From Candidatus Ryanbacteria bacterium (lineage in GTDB: Bacteria > Patescibacteriota > Minisyncoccia > Ryanbacterales > GWA2-47-10b): a stretch of DNA of 6,213 nt. Positions 1 through 5,854 of this stretch are shown here, piece by piece. A program made the translations under genes and the position numbers. Position 1 is the first letter of the stretch. Each line of letters begins with the position of its first letter. Location of the stretch: the NCBI GenBank assembly GCA_943354465.1, contig CALRCC010000032.1, positions 1-6,213 of the forward strand. Reading direction: 5' to 3'. The notes beneath the pieces were generated by a model. That model was not told where the DNA came from. It did no database searches and was given only the letters and a program-made list of their open reading frames with translations.

Positions 1-46
1 ACACAAGATGCTCTGGGCGCGCTTATAAGATAAATGAATCAATAGA

Positions 47-2083
47 ATGGCAAAAAATAAATCAGAAAAAAATATAGAATCAAACGGCGACTATAGCGCC
101 AAGGATATTTTTGTACTAGAAGGACTCGACCCTGTACGCAAGCGCCCAGGCATGTATATAGGATCAACAGGCATTGATGGTCTTCACCATCTTATTTGGG
201 AGGTCGTTGATAACTCCATTGACGAAGCAATGGCAGGATATGCAAAAAATATTTCTATTGTTTTATTGCCAAAAAATCAAGTCCGCGTTGTTGACGATGG
301 TAGAGGTATCCCTGTTGATATACACAAACAAACAAAAAAATCAGCGCTTGAAACAGTGCTTACCACTTTGCATGCTGGAGGCAAATTTGGTGGAGACGCG
401 TACAAGGTGGCAGGAGGTCTACACGGAGTTGGTGTGTCTGTAGTCAATGCTTTATCTTGCTGGCTAAAGGCAGAAATTTGCAAAGATGGATTTTTATATA
501 CTCAAGAATATGTACGAGGCAAACCAAAATATGATGTTAAAAAAGTTGGCAAGTGCGACGGATCCGGCACTGCCATTACATTTGAGCCTGACACGGAAAT
601 CTTTAAAGAGATTGAGTATCACTGGGACAAGATTCTAGAGCGTATACGACAGCAAGCATATCTCAACCATGGCATTCATATCATAATTCGTGATGAGCGC
701 GAAAAAGACGAAGAGCGGGCTCACGCGTTTTATTTTGAGGGCGGGATAAAGTCATATATCAAGCACATCAATCGTAGGTTTGGACAAAAACACGATGATA
801 TTTTTTATGTCGCAAAAGAAGAAAACGGTGTCATGGTAGAGTCGGCATTGCAGTATGCTGACGACCTATCAACTCGCGAACTCGGGTTCGCAAATTGTAT
901 CAATACGCCAGAGGGCGGTACGCACATCACTGGTTTCCGTACAGCGTTGACACGCGTGCTAAACGACTATGGCAAGAAAAACAATTATTTTAACAAAGAC
1001 GACGACAATCTCACTGGCGACGATGTAAGAGAGGGTATGACCGCAGTTGTGTCAGTAAAAATTAAAGAAACACAATTTGAGGGTCAGACCAAAGCAAAGC
1101 TTGGTAACCCAGAGGCACGAGGAGCTGTGGAAAAAGTATTTGGCGAGGCGTTCTCATCGTGGCTTGAGGAGCATCCGCAGGAATCTCGTGTAATATTAGA
1201 CAAAGTTTTGCTTGCGGCAAAAGCACGTAGAGCCGCAAAAGCTGTCAAAGAAACTATCATGCGAAAAGGCGCTCTTGATGGCATGACATTGCCAGGCAAG
1301 CTCGCTGATTGTCAATCAAAAAACGCCGAAGATTCCGAGATTTTTATAGTAGAGGGAGACTCTGCTGGAGGTTCTGCAAAACAAGCGCGCGATCGCAGGA
1401 CGCAGGCGATCTTGCCTCTTCGTGGAAAAATTCTAAACGTTGAGCGCGCGCGTTTGGATAGAATGTTAGGTTCCGAGCAGATTAAAAATCTCGTCATCGC
1501 TTTGGGGACGGCGATTGCCGATGAGTTTGATATCGCTAGACTCCGCTACCATAAAGTAGTTATTATGACTGACGCTGATGTTGACGGCGCACATATTCGC
1601 ACGCTTTTGCTTACTCTTTTCTATCGTTATTTTCGTCCGCTTATTGACGCTGGCTTCATCTATATTGCCCAGCCACCACTCTATCGTATACAGCAGGGGC
1701 GTGAAGTGCGCTACGCGTATTCAGATAGCGAGAAAGATCGTGCAGTAAAAGAGATGCAAAAATTAAAAGCTGAAAAATTAGGCAAGGGCGCAAAAGAAGA
1801 GCCAGAAGAAACCGTTGATGTAGAACCAGACGGCGAAATATCCGAGGGCGAGACAAAGCTCAAGGGCATTATAATACAGCGCTACAAAGGTTTGGGCGAG
1901 ATGAACCCAGAACAGCTGTGGGAGACTACTATGGATCCAGCTAGGCGTATGATGAAGCGCGTTACTATTGATGATGGCGAGGCGGCAGATGAAGTATTTG
2001 ATATCTTGATGGGAGACGAGGTCGCCCCACGCAAGCACTTCATCCAAACCCACGCCAAATCCGTCAAAAATATTGATGTTTGA
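47..2083 (+). CDS. gyrB: DNA gyrase subunit B (type II topoisomerase ATPase/TOPRIM subunit)
   Basis: GyrB is the ATPase subunit of DNA gyrase, which with GyrA (not in this window) introduces negative supercoils. The 678-residue protein is complete and of the short type, lacking the large insert of the 804-residue E. coli protein. The GHKL ATPase domain shows E52 and N56 (E. coli E42, N46), DDGRGIP at 83-89, HAGGKF at 109-114 and GLHGVGVSVVNAL at 124-136. The transducer domain carries the QTK loop at 347-349. The TOPRIM domain has EGDSAGG at 436-442 (E436), PLRGKILNVE at 457-466 and DADVDG at 509-514. RYKGLGEMNPEQLWETTMDP lies at 612-631 and the protein ends in NIDV, as in GyrB rather than ParE. 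A charged, mostly acidic segment at about 571-604 separates the TOPRIM core from the C-terminal tail. The ATG at 47 is chosen because it leaves a short N-terminal extension before the conserved start; no Shine-Dalgarno sequence precedes it. GyrB is very certain; ParE is the only realistic alternative. Confidence 0.97.
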   Translation: MAKNKSEKNIESNGDYSAKDIFVLEGLDPVRKRPGMYIGSTGIDGLHHLIWEVVDNSIDEAMAGYAKNISIVLLPKNQVRVVDDGRGIPVDIHKQTKKSALETVLTTLHAGGKFGGDAYKVAGGLHGVGVSVVNALSCWLKAEICKDGFLYTQEYVRGKPKYDVKKVGKCDGSGTAITFEPDTEIFKEIEYHWDKILERIRQQAYLNHGIHIIIRDEREKDEERAHAFYFEGGIKSYIKHINRRFGQKHDDIFYVAKEENGVMVESALQYADDLSTRELGFANCINTPEGGTHITGFRTALTRVLNDYGKKNNYFNKDDDNLTGDDVREGMTAVVSVKIKETQFEGQTKAKLGNPEARGAVEKVFGEAFSSWLEEHPQESRVILDKVLLAAKARRAAKAVKETIMRKGALDGMTLPGKLADCQSKNAEDSEIFIVEGDSAGGSAKQARDRRTQAILPLRGKILNVERARLDRMLGSEQIKNLVIALGTAIADEFDIARLRYHKVVIMTDADVDGAHIRTLLLTLFYRYFRPLIDAGFIYIAQPPLYRIQQGREVRYAYSDSEKDRAVKEMQKLKAEKLGKGAKEEPEETVDVEPDGEISEGETKLKGIIIQRYKGLGEMNPEQLWETTMDPARRMMKRVTIDDGEAADEVFDILMGDEVAPRKHFIQTHAKSVKNIDV

Positions 2084-2088
2084 TGCCA

Positions 2089-2133
2089 CCCATACCTATG
2101 GCGACACCATAGGTATGGGCTTGCGCTCTTTTT
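2089..2133 (+). terminator. Probable gyrB terminator hairpin (perfect 13-bp inverted repeat)
   Basis: Left arm CCCATACCTATGG at 2089-2101 and its exact complement at 2107-2119 enclose the loop CGACA, starting 5 nt after the gyrB stop. A TTTTT run lies at 2129-2133, 9 nt past the stem, so this is not a textbook intrinsic terminator where the U-run abuts the stem. Transcription termination or 3'-end protection of gyrB mRNA is the likely role. The stem is symmetrical and could also act from the other strand, but no gene faces it. Confidence 0.6.
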
Positions 2134-2160
2134 ATGTGTGTGATATTGTAAAGATATAAA
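2121..2160 (+). promoter_or_regulatory. Possible promoter for the secE-nusG-rplK-secDF operon
   Basis: TTGCGC at 2121-2126 and TATTGT at 2144-2149 are 17 bp apart, and TG at 2141-2142 gives an extended -10 (TGaTATTGT). A second -10 candidate is TATAAA at 2155-2160, but its matching -35 region is poor. Both match consensus only partly, so the position is uncertain; the need for a promoter here is inferred from the terminator-like hairpin upstream and the new operon downstream. Confidence 0.33.
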
Positions 2161-2172
2161 TCGTTATCAAGT

Positions 2173-2191
2173 AAGGGCCTCCGGGCCTTTT
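2173..2191 (+). terminator. GC-rich hairpin plus U-run in the secE leader (attenuator or second gyrB terminator)
   Basis: The sequence AAGGGCCTCCGGGCCTTTT folds as AAGG/CCTT plus CC/GG around a UCCG loop with one bulged G, followed directly by four T. It looks like a compact intrinsic terminator. It ends only 17 nt before the secE start codon, so it could be the second of two tandem terminators after gyrB. If transcription starts at about 2155-2168, it could instead be an attenuator for secE. The sequence does not decide between these. Confidence 0.5.
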
Positions 2192-2208
2192 AAAAATCTC
2201 AAAATATC

Positions 2209-2394
2209 ATGTTTACCCGATTTTCGAACTATATAAAGGAAACTCGCCAAGAGCTCTATAAGGTCAATTGGCCTACCCGCGCGCAAGCAATTCAGTCAAC
2301 ACTTATTGTTATTTTTGTGTCTATAGGTGTAGCACTATTTTTGGGAGCGTTTGATTATTTATTCGCCGCACTTTTGCGCCAAATCGTTTTTTAA
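2209..2394 (+). CDS. secE: Preprotein translocase subunit SecE
   Basis: SecE clamps the SecY channel in the membrane-embedded SecYEG translocon. This 61-residue protein is the short, single-span form found in most bacteria, unlike the three-span E. coli form. The amphipathic N-terminal helix carries the family signature KETRQELYKVNWPTR at 10-24 (the E-L-x-K-V-x-W-P core), followed by one hydrophobic segment at about 28-54. The product, its size and its place directly before nusG agree with each other. No Shine-Dalgarno sequence precedes the ATG; the upstream 20 nt are A/T-rich. The stop lies 18 bp before nusG, and secE is probably the first gene of the operon that also holds secD and secF. 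Confidence 0.95.
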   Translation: MFTRFSNYIKETRQELYKVNWPTRAQAIQSTLIVIFVSIGVALFLGAFDYLFAALLRQIVF

Positions 2395-2412
2395 TTCTAG
2401 GAACTTTTTATT

Positions 2413-2958
2413 ATGCCAAAACAAACATCAGAATTTGGCAGGAACTGGTACGCTGTACATACCTATTCTGGGTATGAGGACGCTGTCGCGCGCAATTTGC
2501 GCCAGCGCGTTGAAACTATGGATATGGAAGACAAAATCTTTGCCGTTATTGTGCCGACCGAAAAGCGCATTTTGATTAAAGGTGGCAAGCGCAAAACTGT
2601 TGAGGAAAAAATTTATCCAGGATATGTGTTGATTGATATGGTAGTTACTGACGATTCATGGTTTGTAGTTCGTAATACACCTCGCGTTACTGGTTTCGTT
2701 GGCGCAGGAGTAGTGCCGTCTCCGCTTGATCAATCAGAGGTTGATATGTTGCTTTCTCGCATGGGTGAGGCAGAACCTCGCCACAAGATAAATATTGTAC
2801 GCGGTGACAATGTGCGCATCACTGACGGTCCGTTTAAAGAAATGGAAGGCAAAGTTGAAGAGGTTGATGAAGATCGCGGTAAGATCAAGGTGTTGATATC
2901 GCTCTTTGGTCGCGAAACGCCTGTAGAGATAGACCCGTTGCAGACCAAGAAATTATAA
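2413..2958 (+). CDS. nusG: Transcription termination/antitermination factor NusG
   Basis: NusG binds the clamp of RNA polymerase, affects pausing, and links transcription to Rho or to the leading ribosome. The 181-residue length matches the E. coli protein. The NGN domain covers about 10-115, with WYAVHTYSGYE at 12-22, YPGYVLI at 69-75 and VRNTPRVTGFVG at 86-97. A linker leads to the KOW domain at about 127-178, with VRGDNVRITDGPFKEMEG at 129-146. No extra domain or insertion is seen. AGGA at 2399-2402, 10 nt before the ATG, is the only recognisable Shine-Dalgarno-like sequence in the window. The gene lies 18 bp after secE and 24 bp before rplK, the usual bacterial order. Confidence 0.97.
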   Translation: MPKQTSEFGRNWYAVHTYSGYEDAVARNLRQRVETMDMEDKIFAVIVPTEKRILIKGGKRKTVEEKIYPGYVLIDMVVTDDSWFVVRNTPRVTGFVGAGVVPSPLDQSEVDMLLSRMGEAEPRHKINIVRGDNVRITDGPFKEMEGKVEEVDEDRGKIKVLISLFGRETPVEIDPLQTKKL

Positions 2959-2982
2959 GGTAGACTTGTCCCACAAACGACT

Positions 2983-3408
2983 ATGGCAAAAGAAATAAAA
3001 ATAAAAATTAAACTTCAGATTCAGGCAGCAAAGGCAACGCCAGCTCCACCTGTAGGAACTGCGCTTGGGCCACATGGTATTAACCTTGGTGATTTTGTCT
3101 CCCGTTTCAATTCAGGCACGGCAGATCGCTTAGGCGAGATCGTGCCAGTTGAGGTGACTATATTTACTGATCGCTCGTTTGAGATGGTGTTTAAGACCGC
3201 TCCAGCATCAGATATGCTCCGTAAGGCGGCTGGTGTTGAGAAAGGATCTGGCAAACCGCTTCAATCAAAAGTTGGCACAGTATCAGATTCACAGCTCACC
3301 GAGATTGCAGAAAAGAAGATGGAAGATTTAAACGCAAATGACGTAGACGCGGCAAAGAAAATTGTCGCCGGCACCGCCCGCTCAATGGGTATAGAGATAA
3401 AAAAATAA
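2983..3408 (+). CDS. rplK: 50S ribosomal protein L11
   Basis: L11 binds the GTPase-associated region of 23S rRNA together with the L10-L12 stalk and takes part in factor binding and, where present, RelA signalling. The 141-residue length equals that of the E. coli protein (about 142). The N-terminal domain (1-70) has KLQIQAAKATPAPPVG at 10-25 and the ALGxxGxN motif at 27-34; the rRNA-binding C-terminal domain has KTAPASDMLRKAAG at 71-84, GSGKP at 88-92 and the terminal GTARSMGIEIKK. Two positions are unusual. T26 stands where E. coli has P26 in the PPVGP motif, and P30 replaces the usual bacterial Q, giving ALGPHG, which resembles archaeal and eukaryotic L11. No Shine-Dalgarno sequence is near the start. 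Unlike in most bacteria, rplA does not follow; secD begins 22 bp downstream. Confidence 0.97.
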   Translation: MAKEIKIKIKLQIQAAKATPAPPVGTALGPHGINLGDFVSRFNSGTADRLGEIVPVEVTIFTDRSFEMVFKTAPASDMLRKAAGVEKGSGKPLQSKVGTVSDSQLTEIAEKKMEDLNANDVDAAKKIVAGTARSMGIEIKK

Positions 3409-3430
3409 ATAGAGCACAGTATAGATTTTT

Positions 3431-4732
3431 ATGAAAGTAAGATTTCTTGCACTAGGACTTTTGATAGTTGGCATGCTCGCCGGATATTTTGTATACCCTC
3501 GTTGGGGGATTCCAGAGAGTCTCAATGTGCCGTTTCGCCTAGGTCTTGATCTTAAAGGTGGTATTCACCTTATTTATCGTGCCGATCTTTCGCAGATTGA
3601 GTCTGGGCAAAGAGGCGAAGCGCTTGAAGGTCTACGCGATGTCATTGAGCGACGCGTAAACTTTTTTGGAGTTTCAGAACCAGTAGTGCGTACAGAGCGC
3701 GCTGTTGATGAAGATCGCTTGTCTGTACAGTTAGCCGGTATCTTTGATACGGCAACTGCAATCCGCCTTATAGGCGAGACTCCGTATCTTGAATTCAAAA
3801 AAATAAATCCCGATGTCGCGACAAGTACGCTTGAATCAAATCCACTTGCTGGGTGGGATTCTACAGAACTTACTGGCCGTTATCTCAAAACTGCCGCCAT
3901 GGAGTTTGATCAGACTACCGGCGTTCCATCTATATCAATCACTTTTGATGACGATGGCTCCAAGATTTTTGAAAATCTGACAGCAGAAAATATTGGCAAA
4001 CCGATAGCCATTTTTCTTGACGGGATACCGATAAGCGCGCCAACCGTGCAGGCAAAAATTACAGGAGGAAGCGCGCAGATTACAGGCAATTTTACGCGCG
4101 ATGAAGCTTTGACTCTTGCGCGCCGTCTTAATTCGGGCGCATTGCCAGTGCCTATAGCGCTTATATCTCAAGAACAAATAGAGCCATCACGAGGCGCTGA
4201 AGCCCTTTCGCGTAGTTTCTTTGCTGGGCTTGTAGGATTCGGCGTCATAGTCTTGTTTATGATTCTTTGGTACCGCCTTCCAGGACTTTTGGCAGTATTC
4301 GCGCTTGGCATCTACATCTCGCTTTCACTCGCTATTTTTAAAGTGATCCCCGTGACACTTACAAACGCTGGTATTGCCGGTGTTATTCTGTCTATCGGCA
4401 TGGCGGTTGATGCAAATGTTCTTATTTTTGAGCGCCTCAAAGAAGAACTTCGCCGAGGCCGAACGCTGACGACTGCGATTGAAGAAGGGTTTAACCGCGC
4501 GTGGACATCGGTGCGAGATTCAAATACTTCTAGTTTGATTACATCATTGATTCTTTGGTATTTTGGCACTGACGCTGTAAAAGGATTCGCGCTGACTCTA
4601 GGGCTTGGTATTATCGTTTCTATGTTTACGGCAATTGTAGTTACCAGAACATTCTTGCGCGCAACTCACGGTCGCAAATATGAGGCGGGCCGTGTACCAT
4701 TTTTATACGGTAGTGGTTTTCGATTGCACTAA
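3431..4732 (+). CDS. secD: Protein translocase subunit SecD
   Basis: SecD and SecF form the inner-membrane complex that uses the proton motive force to pull proteins out of SecYEG on the outer face. The 433-residue protein is a short form (E. coli about 615). TM1 spans about 4-23 and is followed by the Sec_GG motif LGLDLKGG at 37-44. The extracytoplasmic P1 region spans about 45-258, including ERRVNFFGVSEP at 73-84 and RRLNSGALPVP at 231-241. Five further membrane segments lie at about 262-281, 285-304, 308-333, 363-380 and 386-408. GMAVDANVLIFERLKEEL at 323-340 carries D327, which aligns with the proton-path Asp of TM4 (D340 of Thermus SecDF); R362 is the likely internal counterpart of the essential Arg in SecF. 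No Shine-Dalgarno sequence is visible. The stop is 9 bp before secF, so the two are very likely co-translated. Confidence 0.96.
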   Translation: MKVRFLALGLLIVGMLAGYFVYPRWGIPESLNVPFRLGLDLKGGIHLIYRADLSQIESGQRGEALEGLRDVIERRVNFFGVSEPVVRTERAVDEDRLSVQLAGIFDTATAIRLIGETPYLEFKKINPDVATSTLESNPLAGWDSTELTGRYLKTAAMEFDQTTGVPSISITFDDDGSKIFENLTAENIGKPIAIFLDGIPISAPTVQAKITGGSAQITGNFTRDEALTLARRLNSGALPVPIALISQEQIEPSRGAEALSRSFFAGLVGFGVIVLFMILWYRLPGLLAVFALGIYISLSLAIFKVIPVTLTNAGIAGVILSIGMAVDANVLIFERLKEELRRGRTLTTAIEEGFNRAWTSVRDSNTSSLITSLILWYFGTDAVKGFALTLGLGIIVSMFTAIVVTRTFLRATHGRKYEAGRVPFLYGSGFRLH

Positions 4733-4741
4733 ATATTATTT

Positions 4742-5623
4742 ATGAAAATTATAGCCAACAGAACATTTTTCTATAGCTTCTCGATAATTCTTGTAGTAGC
4801 GTCTCTTTTGGCGCTCGCGATAAACGGCCTTAATTTTGGGCCAGATTTTACTGGAGACGCAGTACTAGAAGGTGTTTATGTAGGCGCGCGCCCATCTTTG
4901 GATGATATGCGCAAGAGTTTTGACGGTAAAGATATAGATATTATAGCGCTTGAAGAGAAGGGTCAAAACGGAGTCTTCTTTCGTACGCGATTTTTAGACG
5001 AAGCAGGCCATCAAAATATATTGAACACGTTTAAATCAAAAGGCGAGTTTATAGAACAGGGCTTTGTTTCCCACGGCCCTACTGTAGGCAAACAGTTGCG
5101 TCGCAACGCGGTTGTTGCCATTTTGGTTACTCTTTTGGCAATTATTTGCTTTATCGCTTACGCATTTCGCCAAGTATCACGGCCAGTATCTAGCTGGATT
5201 TATGGCGTTGTCGCTGTAGTAGCACTTGGCCATGATCTCGCAGTCCCAACTGGACTTTTCGCACTGCTTGGTTATCAGATCGATTCTCTGTATATATCTG
5301 CATTGCTGACTGTGCTCGGATTTTCCGTACACGATACAATCGTTGTTTTTGACAGATTGCGTGAGAACTTGCGCAAATCATCTGGCGGATCATTCGCAGA
5401 TATAGCAGAACGCAGTTTGCGTGAGACAATTGTGCGATCTATCAACACATCATTAACAACAATTTTGGCTTTGAGCGCTGTTTATTTCTTTGGTGGGGAA
5501 GCAACGCAACCATTCGCGTTGGCTCTTATTGTCGGCATAGCTGTCGGCACATATTCATCAGTTTTTATCGCTACTCCACTCCTTGTCACAATTGAGGGCT
5601 GGAAGAACAAAAAGGGGGGTTGA
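4742..5623 (+). CDS. secF: Protein translocase subunit SecF
   Basis: SecF is the partner of SecD. Its 293 residues plus the 433 of SecD approximate the fused Thermus SecDF (about 735). TM1 is at about 10-29, the small P4 domain at about 40-120, and five more membrane segments follow at about 121-142, 150-170, 175-200, 236-251 and 257-283. GPTVGKQLR at 112-120 and VLGFSVHDTIVVFDRLRENL at 191-210 are SecF signatures. D198 and R232 have the same 34-residue spacing as the essential D637 and R671 of Thermus SecDF, so the proton path looks intact. The Sec_GG motif is odd: it reads FGPDFTGDAVLEG (32-44) instead of the usual FGIDFTGG, with P34 and D39 at positions normally I and G. The start has no Shine-Dalgarno sequence. 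The TGA stop at 5621-5623 lies within the -35 element of the next promoter. Confidence 0.96.
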   Translation: MKIIANRTFFYSFSIILVVASLLALAINGLNFGPDFTGDAVLEGVYVGARPSLDDMRKSFDGKDIDIIALEEKGQNGVFFRTRFLDEAGHQNILNTFKSKGEFIEQGFVSHGPTVGKQLRRNAVVAILVTLLAIICFIAYAFRQVSRPVSSWIYGVVAVVALGHDLAVPTGLFALLGYQIDSLYISALLTVLGFSVHDTIVVFDRLRENLRKSSGGSFADIAERSLRETIVRSINTSLTTILALSAVYFFGGEATQPFALALIVGIAVGTYSSVFIATPLLVTIEGWKNKKGG

Positions 5624-5647
5624 CAGGATATAAAAGATACATATAAT
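5620..5647 (+). promoter_or_regulatory. Full-consensus sigma70-type promoter, probably driving rpoB
   Basis: TTGACA at 5620-5625 and TATAAT at 5642-5647 are both perfect consensus hexamers with a 16-bp spacer. The -35 overlaps the secF stop codon (5621-5623). Transcription is expected to start near 5654, giving an rpoB leader of about 200 nt. No terminator separates secF from this promoter, so read-through from the secE-secF operon may also feed rpoB. A promoter this strong fits a highly expressed RNA polymerase gene. Confidence 0.82.
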
Positions 5648-5675
5648 AGTAAATATTAGGCTAAAACGACCAAAG

Positions 5676-5684
5676 TTATCCACA
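5676..5684 (+). promoter_or_regulatory. Perfect DnaA-box sequence TTATCCACA
   Basis: The 9-mer equals the high-affinity DnaA box consensus TTATNCACA. It lies 28 bp downstream of the -10 element, in the transcribed leader of rpoB. A single such 9-mer on either strand of a window this size could occur by chance at roughly the 5-20% level, so the motif alone is weak evidence; the near-copy at 5745 and the intergenic position strengthen it. Confidence 0.4.
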
Positions 5685-5705
5685 GGGATGAGTTCATGAT
5701 ATGAG

Positions 5706-5719
5706 TGGATGCTGGATGC
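5706..5719 (+). repeat. Tandem 7-bp repeat TGGATGC x2
   Basis: Two exact adjacent copies of TGGATGC lie between the two DnaA-box-like sites. A third GGATG occurs at 5686-5690. Both copies overlap arms of the alternative leader stems. The repeat is short and its function unknown. Confidence 0.6.
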
Positions 5720-5744
5720 GTTAATTATCAATCGAAAATCGTGG

Positions 5745-5753
5745 TTATCCACT
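5745..5753 (+). promoter_or_regulatory. DnaA-box-like sequence TTATCCACT (one mismatch)
   Basis: It differs from the DnaA consensus only at the last base and has the same orientation as the perfect copy 69 bp upstream. It sits inside GTGGTTATCCAC (5741-5752), a small inverted repeat, and its TATCCAC part is also one arm of the 12-bp leader stem. It could therefore be a protein site, an RNA stem, or both. Confidence 0.3.
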
Positions 5754-5761
5754 TATAACGC
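5752..5761 (+). repeat. Direct repeat CTTATAACGC, copy 1
   Basis: This exact 10-mer recurs at 5843-5852, 91 bp downstream. Copy 1 overlaps the end of the second DnaA-box-like site. Both copies contain TATAAC, which resembles a -10 element, but neither has a well-placed -35. Confidence 0.5.
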
Positions 5762-5842
5762 GTAGCACATAGACATAATAAGCCCCAAGAAAATGAGGGA
5801 AATGGGTTTTTGTTGTCTTGTGCGCATTTTTATTAGAAAAAG

Positions 5843-5852
5843 CTTATAACGC
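5843..5852 (+). repeat. Direct repeat CTTATAACGC, copy 2
   Basis: This second copy ends 2 nt before the rpoB ATG and occupies the place where a Shine-Dalgarno sequence would be expected. Its ACGC end is part of the hairpin arm that can cover the start codon. Confidence 0.5.
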
Positions 5853-5854
5853 AC

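Larger units (their letters stand above)
5650..5854 (+). promoter_or_regulatory. rpoB 5' leader with alternative RNA pairings
   Basis: This is the stretch between the promoter and the rpoB start; I see no credible coding sequence in it. Segment 5700-5711 can form a 12-bp stem (two G-U pairs) with 5746-5757, or a shorter 7-bp stem (one G-U) with 5677-5683, so the two exclude each other. Segment 5716-5723 can pair with 5756-5763 (one G-U), and its core GCGTTA (5718-5723) also pairs with TAACGC at 5847-5852 beside the rpoB start. A weak stem at 5780-5785/5804-5809 is followed by TTTTT, and TGTGCG (5819-5824) pairs with CGCACA (5850-5855), which includes the A of the rpoB AUG. A regulatory leader is plausible but unproven; it matches no riboswitch or ribosomal-protein leader that I recognise. 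Confidence 0.4.

Noticed and set aside
24..29. TATAAG as a possible -10 element for gyrB
   Set aside because: The region where a -35 would lie (about 1-6) does not resemble TTGACA, and the window starts there, so the promoter cannot be judged.
1..33. Possible C-terminal tail of an upstream gene (TQDALGALIR then TAA in frame 1)
   Set aside because: Only ten codons are visible and nothing identifies the protein. Other frames are also partly open, so this could be non-coding; it is not annotated.
1084..1856. Minus-strand open frames inside gyrB
   Set aside because: They are shadows of the GyrB reading frame; the plus-strand protein is unambiguous and continuous.
2084..2208. A tRNA gene (tRNA-Trp often lies before secE)
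   Set aside because: No cloverleaf, T-loop GTTCRA or CCA end could be found; the only structures are the two terminator-like hairpins.
2351..2575. Plus-strand open frame bridging secE and nusG
   Set aside because: It is out of frame with both, and both true proteins carry full family signatures through this stretch.
5614..5619. Run of six G at the end of secF as a slippage or frameshift site
   Set aside because: The frame ends only a few bases later at TGA, and no meaningful alternative product would result.
5780..5811. Intrinsic terminator in the rpoB leader (AAGCCC/GGGTTT then T-run)
   Set aside because: The stem is only 6 bp with a G-U pair and an 18-nt loop, too weak to call as a separate terminator; it is mentioned only as part of the leader.
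5813..5850. A second promoter before rpoB using TATAAC (5845-5850)
   Set aside because: The nearest -35-like sequences (TTGTGC, TTGTCT) are 21 and 26 bp away, outside the usable range, and the start point would fall at the AUG.
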